Shown in pieces: positions 6,242 to 15,157 of a DNA stretch of 64,000 nucleotides (the first letter of the stretch is position 1; the number at the start of each line of letters is the position of its first letter). The stretch spans positions 1 to 64,000 of the forward strand of contig CAVXDY010000004.1 in assembly GCA_963760715.1 (NCBI GenBank), in the 5' to 3' direction. The translations under genes were made by a program, and so were the position numbers. Source of the stretch: CAVXDY01 sp963760715. Lineage in GTDB: Bacteria; Actinomycetota; Thermoleophilia; Miltoncostaeales; Miltoncostaeaceae. The notes below the pieces were generated by a model that was given only the letters and a program-made list of their open reading frames with translations, was not told where the DNA came from and searched no databases.

Positions 6242-8827
6242 GTGACCGGGGATCAGCACCGGTGTCGCGAGCACGGCCCCGCGATCTTCCGGCCGGAGTG
6301 GGTGGAGCAGTCGCTGCCGGCCCGGTTCGGGCGGATGGTTGCGGCCCATCGGGACTGCCTCGCCGTGGCCGACGGCGCCGACCGCATGACCTACGGCGGG
6401 CTCGACGAGCTGTCGAGCCAGATCGCCGGCGCGCTCGTCGAGCGCCTGGGCACCGGGTGGGAGCCGGTCGTGCTCGTCCTGGACCAGGGGCTCGCGAACG
6501 TCGCGGCGACCCTCGGGACCCTGCGGGCCGGCAAGGCCTACGTCCCGCTCGACGCGTCGGACCCGCCGGCGCGGCTGGGCGAGATGGCGGACGCCGTGGG
6601 CGCTCGCCTCGTCCTCGCCGACCGGCGGACCGCGACCGTCGCCGCGGCGATGGCCGGGCCGGGGCGAGCGCCGTTCCTCGTCGACGACCTCCTGCGGCGG
6701 CCGGGACATGCGGCGCCCGCGATCGACGTCCCACCGGACGCCATCGCGTACATCTACTTCACGTCCGGATCGACCGGCACCCCGAAGGGCGTCGTCGACA
6801 CGCACCGCAACGTGCTCCACAACGTCCTGCGGTACACGAGCACCCTGCGCATCTCGCCCTCCGACCGCCTCAGCCTGCTCCAGGCCCCGAGCTTCAGCGG
6901 CGCGGTCTCCAGCACCTTCGGCGCGCTGATGAACGGCGCCGCGCTGTTCCCGTTCCACTTCAGCGGCGTGCGGCTCGAGGAGCTGGCGGCGATGGTGCGC
7001 GCCGAGCGCCTCACCGTGTACCACTCGGTCCCCTCGATCTTCCGGAGCCTCGTCGCGGTGAGCGGCGCCCCCTACCCCGACGTCCGGGCGGTCCGGCTCG
7101 AGGGGGACCGCGCCTCCTCGCTGGACGTGGAGCTGCACCGTCGCCACTTCGGCGCCGGAAGCATCCTGGCGAACGGGCTGGGCACCACCGAGACGGGGCT
7201 CTGCCGGCAGCTGCGCCTCACCACGACCGGCCCGGTGCCGGAGGGCGTCCTGCCCGTCGGGTACGCCGTCCCGGACGTCGAGGTGGCCATCGTCGACGAG
7301 GACGGGCGCCCGCTCCCCGACGGCCGGGCGGGGGAGATCGCCGTGCGCAGTCGCCACCTCGCGCTCGGCTACTGGAGACGGCCGGAGCTCACCGCTGCCG
7401 CGTTCCGGACCGACGAGCGCGATCCGACGCAGCGGATCTACCGGACCGGGGACCTCGGCCGGCTGCGGCCGGACGGCTGCCTCGAGTACCTCGGCCGCCG
7501 CGATGCGCAGCTCAAGGTGCTCGGACACCGGGTGGAGCCGGCCGAGGTCGAGTCGCAGCTCCTGCGGCTCCCCGACATCCTCGAGGCGGCCGTGACCACC
7601 CACGCGGGCCGCAGGGGCGAGGGGCGCCTGGCCGCGCACCTGGTGGTCGCACCCGGCGCCCCCGGCCCCGCCGGGCTGCGCGCGCAGCTCGCCGAGCGGC
7701 TGCCCGCTCACATGCTGCCCTCGACCATCGACGTGGTCGGCGCGCTCCCGCTGTCGCCCAACGGGAAGGTCGAGCGGCGCGCGCTCGCGCCGCCCGGGGG
7801 CGGCGCCTCGCCTCCGACCGGCGACGAGGCCCGGCTCCTGCGGCTGTGGGAGCGGGTGCTCGAGCGCGACGGGATCGGGGTCGACGACGACTTCTTCGAG
7901 ATCGGCGGCGACTCCCTCGCGGCCGCGGAGCTGCTGGCGGCCCTCGAGTCCGAGATCGGCGAGGAGCTCGCTCCCTCGCTGCTCGTGCGCGCGCCCACGG
8001 TTGCGCTGCTGGCCGATGCGCTCCGGAGTCCGGACCGTCGCAGGGACGCGACGCCCATCGTCTCGCTCCAGCCGCTCGGCAGCGGCCCACCGCTGGTGCT
8101 CGCGCATCCCGAGGACGGGACGACGAACGTCTACGCGGGCCTGGTGCGAGGGCTCGGCGCCGAGCGCCCGGTCTGGAGCCTCGCTCCGCCGGCGGGGCAC
8201 GTGCGCTCGATCGAGGAACTCGCGGCGGATCATGTGGCGGCGCTCACCGAGGCACGCCCCGAGGGCCCCTACCTGCTCGGGGGCTTCTGCTTCGGCGCCG
8301 TGGTCGCCTTCGAGATGGCGCGCCGACTGCGCGCCGAGGGGCGCGACGTCCGCCACGTGGCGCTCATCGGCGTCAGCGCCTACGACTTCCCCTCCCTCGT
8401 CTCGTCCGACGCGGCGGCCAGGTATCGCACGGCCCAGCGGCTGGTCCCGCGGCTGCGCCGCCATCTGGCGCAGGCGCGCGAGCACCCGGCCGGGCAGCGG
8501 ACCCGGATCCTCGCGGGCGCGCTGCGACCCGCGACCGCGGCTCGCAGGCGGCGGAGCGCCGACGCCGCGCGCGCGGCCTGGGACGCGACGAGCCGGGATG
8601 CCATGCGCCGATACGAGCCGTGCCGGCTGGCCGGTCGCGCCACCCTCTACCTCTCGGCGCAGGAGACGGCGCGCTACAGCGACGACGCCGAACGGGATTG
8701 GGAGGGCCTCTGCGACGACCCCCAGGTGCGCACCCTCCCCGGCGCCCACGGCGAACTCATGACGCAGCCCGTGGTCAGCCGACTCGCGGATCGGATCCGT
8801 GGCGATGTCGAGGCCTCGCTCGGCTGA
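6242..8827 (+). CDS. Single-module A-T-TE synthetase (NRPS-like)
   Basis: About 861 residues from GTG 6242, chosen because the longer frame runs back through the tRNA-like scar. Adenylation domain: A3 YFTSGSTGTPKG (about 170-183), A5 NGLGTTETG, A7 YRTGDLGR (about 400), A8 QLKVLGHRVEPAEVE, A10 PLSPNGKVERR with the catalytic Lys. Carrier domain: DDFFEIGGDSL (about 549-560) with the phosphopantetheine Ser. C-terminal thioesterase: the nucleophile motif is GFCFG (about 680), so Cys replaces Ser, and the His is in GAHGEL. There is no condensation domain. At the A4 site normally FDAS the sequence is FSGAVS, so the Asp that binds the amino group of amino acids is absent. The substrate is probably not an alpha-amino acid. 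Confidence 0.9.
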   Translation: MTGDQHRCREHGPAIFRPEWVEQSLPARFGRMVAAHRDCLAVADGADRMTYGGLDELSSQIAGALVERLGTGWEPVVLVLDQGLANVAATLGTLRAGKAYVPLDASDPPARLGEMADAVGARLVLADRRTATVAAAMAGPGRAPFLVDDLLRRPGHAAPAIDVPPDAIAYIYFTSGSTGTPKGVVDTHRNVLHNVLRYTSTLRISPSDRLSLLQAPSFSGAVSSTFGALMNGAALFPFHFSGVRLEELAAMVRAERLTVYHSVPSIFRSLVAVSGAPYPDVRAVRLEGDRASSLDVELHRRHFGAGSILANGLGTTETGLCRQLRLTTTGPVPEGVLPVGYAVPDVEVAIVDEDGRPLPDGRAGEIAVRSRHLALGYWRRPELTAAAFRTDERDPTQRIYRTGDLGRLRPDGCLEYLGRRDAQLKVLGHRVEPAEVESQLLRLPDILEAAVTTHAGRRGEGRLAAHLVVAPGAPGPAGLRAQLAERLPAHMLPSTIDVVGALPLSPNGKVERRALAPPGGGASPPTGDEARLLRLWERVLERDGIGVDDDFFEIGGDSLAAAELLAALESEIGEELAPSLLVRAPTVALLADALRSPDRRRDATPIVSLQPLGSGPPLVLAHPEDGTTNVYAGLVRGLGAERPVWSLAPPAGHVRSIEELAADHVAALTEARPEGPYLLGGFCFGAVVAFEMARRLRAEGRDVRHVALIGVSAYDFPSLVSSDAAARYRTAQRLVPRLRRHLAQAREHPAGQRTRILAGALRPATAARRRRSADAARAAWDATSRDAMRRYEPCRLAGRATLYLSAQETARYSDDAERDWEGLCDDPQVRTLPGAHGELMTQPVVSRLADRIRGDVEASLG

Positions 8828-8829
8828 GG

Positions 8830-8956
8830 ACCCGATCGCGCTGCCACTCCTCGCGACCCCGGTCCCCGCGCAGGCGGTGCCTGCCGCGCTCGCCGAGCAG
8901 CGTGTCGTCGCCGGCGCCCCCGCTGGCCAGGTCGTGGCCCGGCGCGCCTTCCTCGG
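8830..8956 (-). pseudogene. Fragment of RTX-type repeat coding sequence
   Basis: Read on the minus strand this gap encodes GHDLASGGAGDDTLLGERG followed by a degenerate second repeat, matching calcium-binding nonapeptides like those at the end of the 3888-5618 gene. There is no start codon or full domain. It is most likely the debris of a secreted RTX-repeat gene. Confidence 0.35.
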
Positions 8957-8968
8957 ATCGCTGCGGTT

Positions 8969-10714
8969 TTGAGGCGGAACGCGGCGATCGGTCACCACCG
9001 CTACCCCGCCGAGGTGGACCCCACACTTCGCCGGGCGGCCGACGCCGGCTCGTTCGATCGCGGCGAGGAGTACGCGGCCGAGGGGAGGGTGCGGGGGATG
9101 CGCGAGCACGGCGGCGTGCTGCTCGGCGTCGTGGCCGGGACCGAGGATTACCGGGTGAGCCTCGGCCCACCCGGCGACGAGCTCGCCGGCTCCTGCACGT
9201 GCCCGGTCGGTCGCGACGGATCCTTCTGCAAGCACGTCGTCGCGCTCGGCCTCGCCTGGCTCGACGCCAGGCGCCCGCGAGGGCCGTCGGGCGAGGAGCT
9301 GCGGGAGCACCTGCTCGGCCGGACCAGAGAGGAGCTGGTGGACCTGCTGCTGGAGCGAGCCGCCGAGGACGAGTGGCTGCACGGCCGGCTGGCGCTCGCC
9401 GCCGCCAGTTCCGGTGGCGGACCGCCCGACGTCGCCGCCCTCGCGGCGGCCATCGACGCCGCCGTCGAGACCGGCGGCTTCGTCCCCTACCGCGAGGCCT
9501 ACGACTACTTCCGTACCGTTGACGCGGCCATCGCCGAGATCGAGGGTCTGCTCGAGGACCATCCCGCGGCCGTCGTCGAGCTGGCCGAGCACGCCCTCTC
9601 CGCCCTCGAGGCGGTGCACGAGGCGGTGGACGACTCCGACGGCGGACTGGGGATCGCGCTGGAGCGGCTGAGCGAGCTTCACCTGGCCGCATGCGCGGCA
9701 TGCGCGCCCCGATCCGAGGCCCTCGCCGAGCGGTTGTTTCATATGGAGCTGGCCGGCGACCTGGACGTCTTCCACGGAGCCGCGGCGACCTATGCCGAGG
9801 TCCTCGGCCCGGAGGGCCTCGCCCGCTATCGGCGGCTGGCCGAGGCCGAGTGGTCCCGGGTGCCGCCCCTCGGGCCGGGCGAGGAGGGGCGATACGCGAG
9901 CCGGCGCTTCCGGGTGACGGCGATGATGGAGGCGCTCGCCCGGACGGCGGGCGACGTGGACGAGCTGGTCGGGGTGATGGCCCGCGACCTCTCCCTGCCC
10001 CACGACTTCCTGCGGATCGCGGAGGTCCTGCACGAGGCGGGCCGGGCCGAGGAGGCGCTCACGTGGGCCGAGCGCGGGCTGACCGCCCACCCGGAGCGGC
10101 ACGACGGCCGGCTCAGCGACTTCGTCGCCGAGGCGTACCGTCGAGCCGGCCGCGGCGACGAGGCGATGGCCCTCTCGTGGGACGACTTCGTCGCCCGGCC
10201 GGTGCTCGAGCGCTTCGAGCGACTGCGCGCGCGCTCGGGCGGCGGCGCCGGCTGGCCCGAGTGGCGCGAGCGAGCGCTCGCCCATCTACGGGCGCAGCTC
10301 GCGGTCAGGCGCGCCGGCGGCCCCTGGATCCGCCCTCCCGACGCGTCCGAGCTGATCCGGGTCCTCCTGGCCGAGGACGACCTCGACGCGGCCTGGGCCG
10401 AGGCTCGCGCCGGCGGCTGCTCGGAGGGGCTGTGGCTGGAGCTCGCCGGGCGTCGCGAGGCCGATCATCCCGAGGACGCCCTGGAGGTCTACCGGCGGGG
10501 TGTCGAGCCGGCGGTGGCCCGCACCGACCGGCGCGGGTACGAGGAGGCGGTGGCGCTCCTTCGCCGGATGCGGCCCCTCGCGCAGCGCCTCGGCGAGGAG
10601 AGCGCGTTCGGGCGCGAGGTGGCCGAGCTGCGGGAGGCCCACCGGCGAAAGCGCAACCTGGTCGCCCTGCTCGACGGGCTCGGGTGGCCGGAGGTGCCGC
10701 CGCCCGGCGGTTGA
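8969..10714 (+). CDS. SWIM zinc finger family protein
   Basis: 581 residues. Near residue 75 is the SWIM signature CTCPVGRDGSFCKHVVAL (CxC...CxH), which binds zinc and is linked to DNA or protein binding. The rest is Ala/Glu/Arg-rich and helical with TPR-like pairs (AEVLHEAGRAEEALTWAERG), as in large bacterial SWIM proteins. The start is uncertain: TTG 8969 is the longest, and a GTG about 45 bases downstream is possible. The next gene starts 22 bases after the stop, suggesting co-transcription with the DUF2293 gene. Confidence 0.85.
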   Translation: MRRNAAIGHHRYPAEVDPTLRRAADAGSFDRGEEYAAEGRVRGMREHGGVLLGVVAGTEDYRVSLGPPGDELAGSCTCPVGRDGSFCKHVVALGLAWLDARRPRGPSGEELREHLLGRTREELVDLLLERAAEDEWLHGRLALAAASSGGGPPDVAALAAAIDAAVETGGFVPYREAYDYFRTVDAAIAEIEGLLEDHPAAVVELAEHALSALEAVHEAVDDSDGGLGIALERLSELHLAACAACAPRSEALAERLFHMELAGDLDVFHGAAATYAEVLGPEGLARYRRLAEAEWSRVPPLGPGEEGRYASRRFRVTAMMEALARTAGDVDELVGVMARDLSLPHDFLRIAEVLHEAGRAEEALTWAERGLTAHPERHDGRLSDFVAEAYRRAGRGDEAMALSWDDFVARPVLERFERLRARSGGGAGWPEWRERALAHLRAQLAVRRAGGPWIRPPDASELIRVLLAEDDLDAAWAEARAGGCSEGLWLELAGRREADHPEDALEVYRRGVEPAVARTDRRGYEEAVALLRRMRPLAQRLGEESAFGREVAELREAHRRKRNLVALLDGLGWPEVPPPGG

Positions 10715-10735
10715 CCGACCTGCGAGGCTGGCCCG

Positions 10736-11416
10736 GTGTCCGAGCCGCCCCGACGCGCGACGCGCGCGCCCGACCTGGTCGTCATCCGGCCCCTGCGCGA
10801 GTGGACCTGCTCTGCCTGCGGCGGAACCGGCGACCTGCTCACCATGGACGAGCCGGGCCCGCTGTGCATGGCCTGTGCGGAGCTCGACCATCTGACCTTC
10901 CTGGGGGCCGGCGACGCGGCCCTCACCCGGCGCGCCCGGGCGGCCAGCGGCCTGTCCGCTGTGGTGGTGCGCTTCAGCCGCGCGCGCCGGCGCTACGAGC
11001 GCCAGGGCGTCCTCGTCGAGGAGGGGGCGCTGGCGAGCGCCGAGCGGCAGTGCCTCGCCGACGCAGAGGTCCGCGCGCGCCGACGCGAGCGCGATGCCGC
11101 ACGACGCGCCGCCGAGGACGTGGACCTGGCCGAGCGCCTCGCCGAGCGGATCGCCGCGCTCTTCCCCGGCTGCCCCGCCGCCCGCGCGCGGGCCATCGCG
11201 CGCCACGCGGCGGTCCGCGGCAGCGGGCGCGTGGGACGCAGCGCGGCGGGACGGGCGCTCGACGATCGCGCCGTCACGCTGGCCGTGGTCGCCTCGATCC
11301 GCCACGAGGACACTCGCTACGACGAGCTCCTGATGGCGGGCGTCGAGCGCAGCGAGGCTCGCGAGCGGATCGGCGACGTGGTGGACCGGGTGCTCGAGCA
11401 CTGGAGGCGCGGATGA
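10736..11416 (+). CDS. DUF2293 domain protein
   Basis: 226 residues from GTG 10736. The N-terminus has two CxxC pairs (CSACGG and CMAC) that look like a zinc ribbon. The middle is a charged helical region. Residues about 145-185 (FPGCPAARARAIARHAAVRG then SGRVGR) match the DUF2293 signature. Function unknown. It probably forms an operon with the SWIM gene upstream, so both proteins carry zinc-binding motifs. Confidence 0.85.
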   Translation: MSEPPRRATRAPDLVVIRPLREWTCSACGGTGDLLTMDEPGPLCMACAELDHLTFLGAGDAALTRRARAASGLSAVVVRFSRARRRYERQGVLVEEGALASAERQCLADAEVRARRRERDAARRAAEDVDLAERLAERIAALFPGCPAARARAIARHAAVRGSGRVGRSAAGRALDDRAVTLAVVASIRHEDTRYDELLMAGVERSEARERIGDVVDRVLEHWRRG

Positions 11417-11560
11417 GCGGCGCCCGTGTCTCCCCTCGGTACCGGTCAGGCTGGGCCGGCGCTACGGCGTGCGGTAGGCATCGGCTCGGTGGCCCACGGA
11501 ACGGTCCGAACCGAGCGGCCGAGGATCGCCGCGACCCCGCCACGGTGAGCAGGCGGCCCC

Positions 11561-13003
11561 TCAGAGCCCGGTCTGCGCCTCCAGCCGCCCGGTGTCGACG
11601 GCCTCCTTGAGCAGGGCGTAGTCGGCCTCGTTGAGGTCGGCGTAGGCGCGGGAGAAGGCCAGGATGGCGCGGTCGAACACGTCCTTCTTGCCGAGGTAGG
11701 CCGCGATGGCGACCGGGTCGCCCGAGCGCGCGTGCGCGCGGGCCAGGGTCCAGCCGCACATCTGGGCGTAGATCTCCATGCCCTTCGGGACCATCACCTC
11801 GATGTCGGCCGAGCCCTTCCAGTCGCGCAGCTGGCGCACGTAGAAGTCGCGCTCGGCGCCGTCGAGGCCGTCGGTGACGTGGAACCACCCGAGGAAGATG
11901 TCGCCCGCCGCCTGCATCAGCCGCTGCCCGGAGACCACGCGGTGGCCGGCGTTGCGGTAGTCGCTGCGCCCGGCGAACTCCTCGAGCACGGAGGACTGGG
12001 CCTCCTTGATCTGGAGGAACAGGGGATCGCGCGTGTCGCGGCCGAGGAACAGGGCGATCCAGGCGCGCGTGCCGACGCTGCCGACCCCCACCACCTTGCG
12101 GGCCAGATCGGCGAACTCGTACCGCTCGAGCAGCCGGCGGCGGTCGATCTCCAGCGTGCGCCGGTACTCGCGCAGGCGGGCGTGGGCCCACTCGTGGAAC
12201 TCCGCGGCCCGCTCGTCGGGCAGCAGGTCGTCCACCGGGACGATCAGCGGCGGGTCGGCCGTGATGCGCGGCGCGCCGTCCACCATGTGGGTGAGCCGGT
12301 CGAGCGCCTGCGTGCTGTCCTTGGTGCGCGCCTTGGCCAGGCCCTTCTCGGCGCGCTTGTAGACCTTCGCCGGGACCGTGGCCCGGTAGCGGGCGAACGT
12401 CTCCTCCACGTCGAAGCTCGCGTAGAACACCTCGAGGTTGGTCTCGGCCGCGAAGTCGCCCATCGCCTCCCGGTAGGTGCGCACGCACGTCAGCACGATC
12501 CCCTCGCGCTCGGCGTCGGAGTAGCCGCGGTCCCGGCCGGCCACCTCGAGGCTCGCGGCGAGCCGCTTGAGGTCCCACTCGAACGGCCCCGGCAGCGTCT
12601 CGTCGAAGTCGTTGATGTCGAAGACCAGGCGCCGCTCGGGGCTGCCGAAGACGCCGAAGTTCGACAGGTGCGCGTCGCCGCAGAGCTGGGCGCGCAGGCT
12701 CGTGGTGGGCGCCTGGGAGAGGTCGCTCGCCATGATCAGGGCGGCGCCGCGGTAGAAGGTGAACGGCGAGACCAGCATGCGCCCGTAGCGGATCGGCACG
12801 AGCTCGGGCACGCGCGTCGCGGCCTGGCCCTCGAGCAGGGCGATCGGGTCCGGGCGGTCTGCGCCGAGCGGCAGGTCGGCGTGGGCGGCGCGGGGCACCT
12901 CGGCGCGCGCGGCCTTGCCCCGGTCGACGCGCTCGGCGAGGGGCAGGTGCTCGACCTTCGTCCTGATCGGCACCCGGCGGTCGTCGCGGGAGGTCGTCGT
13001 CAT
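11561..13003 (-). CDS. DUF2252 family protein
   Basis: 480 residues. The start at ATG 13003 is preferred over a longer frame because AAGGGTGAG lies just upstream. DUF2252 hallmarks: RYGRMLVSPFTFYRGAA, CGDAHLSNFGVFGSPE, FDINDFDETLPGPFEWDLKR and late RDFYVRQLRDWKG. The family has a kinase-like fold with HLSNFG and NDFDE in catalytic-loop-like positions, but no reaction is established. The upstream HD-domain gene ends at 13000, and its TGA overlaps this ATG (ATGA), so the two are translationally coupled. Confidence 0.9.
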   Translation of the reverse strand: MTTTSRDDRRVPIRTKVEHLPLAERVDRGKAARAEVPRAAHADLPLGADRPDPIALLEGQAATRVPELVPIRYGRMLVSPFTFYRGAALIMASDLSQAPTTSLRAQLCGDAHLSNFGVFGSPERRLVFDINDFDETLPGPFEWDLKRLAASLEVAGRDRGYSDAEREGIVLTCVRTYREAMGDFAAETNLEVFYASFDVEETFARYRATVPAKVYKRAEKGLAKARTKDSTQALDRLTHMVDGAPRITADPPLIVPVDDLLPDERAAEFHEWAHARLREYRRTLEIDRRRLLERYEFADLARKVVGVGSVGTRAWIALFLGRDTRDPLFLQIKEAQSSVLEEFAGRSDYRNAGHRVVSGQRLMQAAGDIFLGWFHVTDGLDGAERDFYVRQLRDWKGSADIEVMVPKGMEIYAQMCGWTLARAHARSGDPVAIAAYLGKKDVFDRAILAFSRAYADLNEADYALLKEAVDTGRLEAQTGL

Positions 13004-13569
13004 GTCGGGCTCACCCTTCTCGTGTCGCGATGTCCGCGGTGCGCGAGCACCTCGAGCGCGTGCGTATAGGGAGGTTTCCATGCCGCGCCGGGATCGCGCG
13101 GGTGGCGGAGGCGGTCCTGCATGTCGGCACGCTTCACCGCACGGGCGATTCGACCCGCGGCGCCGGGCGCCACCGTGATGCCCCAGAGATGGGACAGGAA
13201 CCGATCGTCATCGTCGCCGCCGTGGCGTGTGAGAAGCGCCAGGGCGCCGCGCTCGTGCGGCGCGAGGCAGGCGAGCGCCGGGTCATCCTCGGCGAGGTCG
13301 GTCCATTCGAGCACGTCGTGCAGCCAGGCCACGCTCGCCGCCTCGGCGGGAACGCTCCCCGCCACCCGGCGGACGTGGTCGATGAAGGGCCGGCCGCTCG
13401 GCTCCACCTGCCAGCGATGGGCGCGCTCGGCGATCGCCCGGGCCTCCGTGGTCGGCATGCCGAGCGCGAGCGGCTCGGCGCCGTCGGGTCCGCCACCGCG
13501 GATGTCCCGACCGCCATGCTCCAGCGGGCTCGCGCCCGTCCGCCCGATGCGACCTGCGCTCACCGCCAT
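13000..13569 (-). CDS. HD-domain hydrolase-like protein
   Basis: Up to 189 residues. The core AERAHRWQ...PFIDHVRRVA...VAWLHDVLEWT resembles the N-terminal HD region of RelA/SpoT-type phosphohydrolases, with the metal-binding His and His-Asp. A downstream ATG at 13458 (MPTTEARAIAERAH) would give a 152-residue protein starting right before the domain and may be the true start. Neither start has a strong ribosome binding site. It is coupled to the DUF2252 gene through an ATGA overlap. Substrate unknown. Confidence 0.75.
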   Translation of the reverse strand: MAVSAGRIGRTGASPLEHGGRDIRGGGPDGAEPLALGMPTTEARAIAERAHRWQVEPSGRPFIDHVRRVAGSVPAEAASVAWLHDVLEWTDLAEDDPALACLAPHERGALALLTRHGGDDDDRFLSHLWGITVAPGAAGRIARAVKRADMQDRLRHPRDPGAAWKPPYTHALEVLAHRGHRDTRRVSPT

Positions 13570-13821
13570 ACTTCACACGCCCAACGCTCAGACCGTCCAC
13601 CAGGACCGGTCCGAGCATCGTCCGGAGCCCTCGGGCACTCACGGCCACGTGGCGGTGGAGGTCGTCGGGAGTGGACCGGGCAGGTGCAGCGCACCACTCA
13701 AGGCTCGCCGGTATGGGCGTCGCTGCCCATCCTCCAAAGGGGATGATTGTCCGAGCCGGAGCAGTCTGGCGGCGGTCTTCGGGATGTGGATGACCGCGGG
13801 GCCGGTGCAGACTCCGCGCAG

Positions 13822-14298
13822 CTACGCCGACTCGTTCAGTTCGAGGAGGAGGCCGCGGAGCTGCGAGAAGCGCTTCGGGCCGAGCCGCTGTGCCCAGGCG
13901 GCCTCCACCTCGCCGACCGCCTCGCGGATCACGCGGATCGCGGCGATGCCGCGTCGGGTGAGGGCGACGCGTTTGGAGCGCAGGTCGTCGGGGTCTGGTC
14001 GGCGCTCCAGGTAGTCGAGGCGCTCGAGCTCGCCGAGGAGGTAGTTGAGGGCCTGCTTGCTGATCCGCAGCCGGGTGGCCAGCTCGGTGGGCCTCGCACC
14101 CTGCGGTCCGGGGTACTGGAAGACGTTGAGGTGCGCCGCGTCGAGGTCGTCGAAGCCGCGCTCGTGCAGCCGCTCGAGCATGTGCCGCTGCACCGCCTCC
14201 CAGGGGAGGCGCAGGAGCACGCCGATCAGCGGCGGCCCGAACGGCTGCTGCCCTGTCGCCGCTTTCGTAAAGGGACTTGACGGGTTGCTCGCGGTCAT
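13822..14298 (-). CDS. MarR family transcriptional regulator
   Basis: 158 residues with a winged-helix DNA-binding domain: GARPTELATRLRISKQALNY (helix-turn-helix), then LERLDYLERRPDPDDLRSKRV (wing) and VALTRRG. It is transcribed away from the cupin gene, with 46 bases between the starts. The twin repeats described at 14267-14318 lie over its start, so it probably represses itself and the cupin gene. No ribosome binding site precedes the ATG, so a leaderless transcript is possible. Confidence 0.9.
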   Translation of the reverse strand: MTASNPSSPFTKAATGQQPFGPPLIGVLLRLPWEAVQRHMLERLHERGFDDLDAAHLNVFQYPGPQGARPTELATRLRISKQALNYLLGELERLDYLERRPDPDDLRSKRVALTRRGIAAIRVIREAVGEVEAAWAQRLGPKRFSQLRGLLLELNESA

Positions 14299-14318
14299 AT
14301 ATCGTCAAATCACTTTAC
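14267..14318. promoter_or_regulatory. Twin operator between MarR and cupin genes
   Basis: GTAAAGGGACTTGACG (14267-14282) and CGTCAAATCACTTTAC (14303-14318) are inverted copies matching at 14 of 16 positions, 20 bases apart. The right copy is itself an imperfect dyad (GTnAAnTnAnTTnAC), as expected for a MarR dimer site. The left copy contains TTGACG and lies inside the first codons of the MarR gene. A dimer on each site would block both divergent starts. Confidence 0.7.
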
Positions 14319-14344
14319 CACCTGCGTCAAGAGGAGGAACCACG

Positions 14345-14785
14345 ATGGCACTGAGCACGCGCGAGGAGATCAGGGTCGGGGGGATGGCGATCCGCTTCCT
14401 GGTCGAGGGTGAGGAGTCGGCGGGGTCGGTCGCGGTCTTCGAGTTCGACGTTCCCGCCGGCGCGAAGGTCGCGGCCGCACACAGCCACGACGGCTACGAG
14501 GAGACGATCTACGGCCTCGAGGGCGTCCTGACCTGGACGATCGAGGGCACGCCGACCGACATCGGCCCCGGCGAGGCGCTCTGCATCCCCCGCGGCGCCG
14601 TCCACCACTTCGACAACACCCACGACATCGACGCGAAGGCGCTCGCGATCGTGACACCCGGCGTCCTCGGCCCCGACTTCTTCCGCGAGGTCGCGGCCAT
14701 CCTCGACGCCGCGGCCGGCGGCCCGCCCGACCTCGCAGCGATCGGAGCGGTGATGCGCCGCCACGGCCTCACCCCCGCGCCCTGA
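14345..14785 (+). CDS. Cupin domain protein
   Basis: 146 residues. It has the cupin metal-site motifs: AHSHDGYEETIYGLEG (two His and a Glu) and PRGAVHHF in the second motif. A single small beta-barrel without a partner domain. GAGGAGG sits just before the ATG. Family members range from dioxygenases and isomerases to sugar or ligand binding proteins, so the substrate is not predictable. The divergent MarR gene and twin operator suggest induction by a small, possibly toxic or phenolic, ligand. Confidence 0.85.
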   Translation: MALSTREEIRVGGMAIRFLVEGEESAGSVAVFEFDVPAGAKVAAAHSHDGYEETIYGLEGVLTWTIEGTPTDIGPGEALCIPRGAVHHFDNTHDIDAKALAIVTPGVLGPDFFREVAAILDAAAGGPPDLAAIGAVMRRHGLTPAP

Positions 14786-15157
14786 CAGCCACTCAGGGAA
14801 TCCGCCGTGGGCGTGCGCCGGCCACCAACAAATGGCGAGCCGGCGGGATCGGTAAAGACCCAATATCGCCGACATCCTCCGATTGACGGCGTGCACATAC
14901 CCAGGAGCGCGGCTCCCCGCGGCCCGGGCGCGATAGCCTGAGCCTGCACTCGGTCGTCGCCGATCCGGCGGTGGGGCAGTGGGGGTGGCCACGATGCAGG
15001 TCGGCAGGCGTGTTCGGGTGGTCGGCGTCCCGGGGGTCGTCGAGCGCCACCCGGACGAGAGGTGTGGGGCCAGGCGCCCTGCAGCGCCCGAGGCCGGTCC
15101 GATGGATTCCCCCGAGTTCCCACGGATGGCGGACTCTGACGGGTCGCGGTCCGGGCC
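14786..15157. other. Intergenic region before the cytochrome gene; nothing recognised
   Basis: About 370 bases. Short open frames here show no family resemblance. It must contain the promoter of the cytochrome gene, but no clear -35/-10 pair was identified. Confidence 0.4.

Noticed and set aside
5969..10285. A 1,438-residue minus-strand open frame
   Set aside because: It runs antisense to the A-T-TE and SWIM genes, with no recognisable domain and low-complexity composition.
11485..11515. CTCGGT...ACCGAG as a terminator between convergent genes
   Set aside because: The stem is only six base pairs with a long loop and no T run, so support is too weak.
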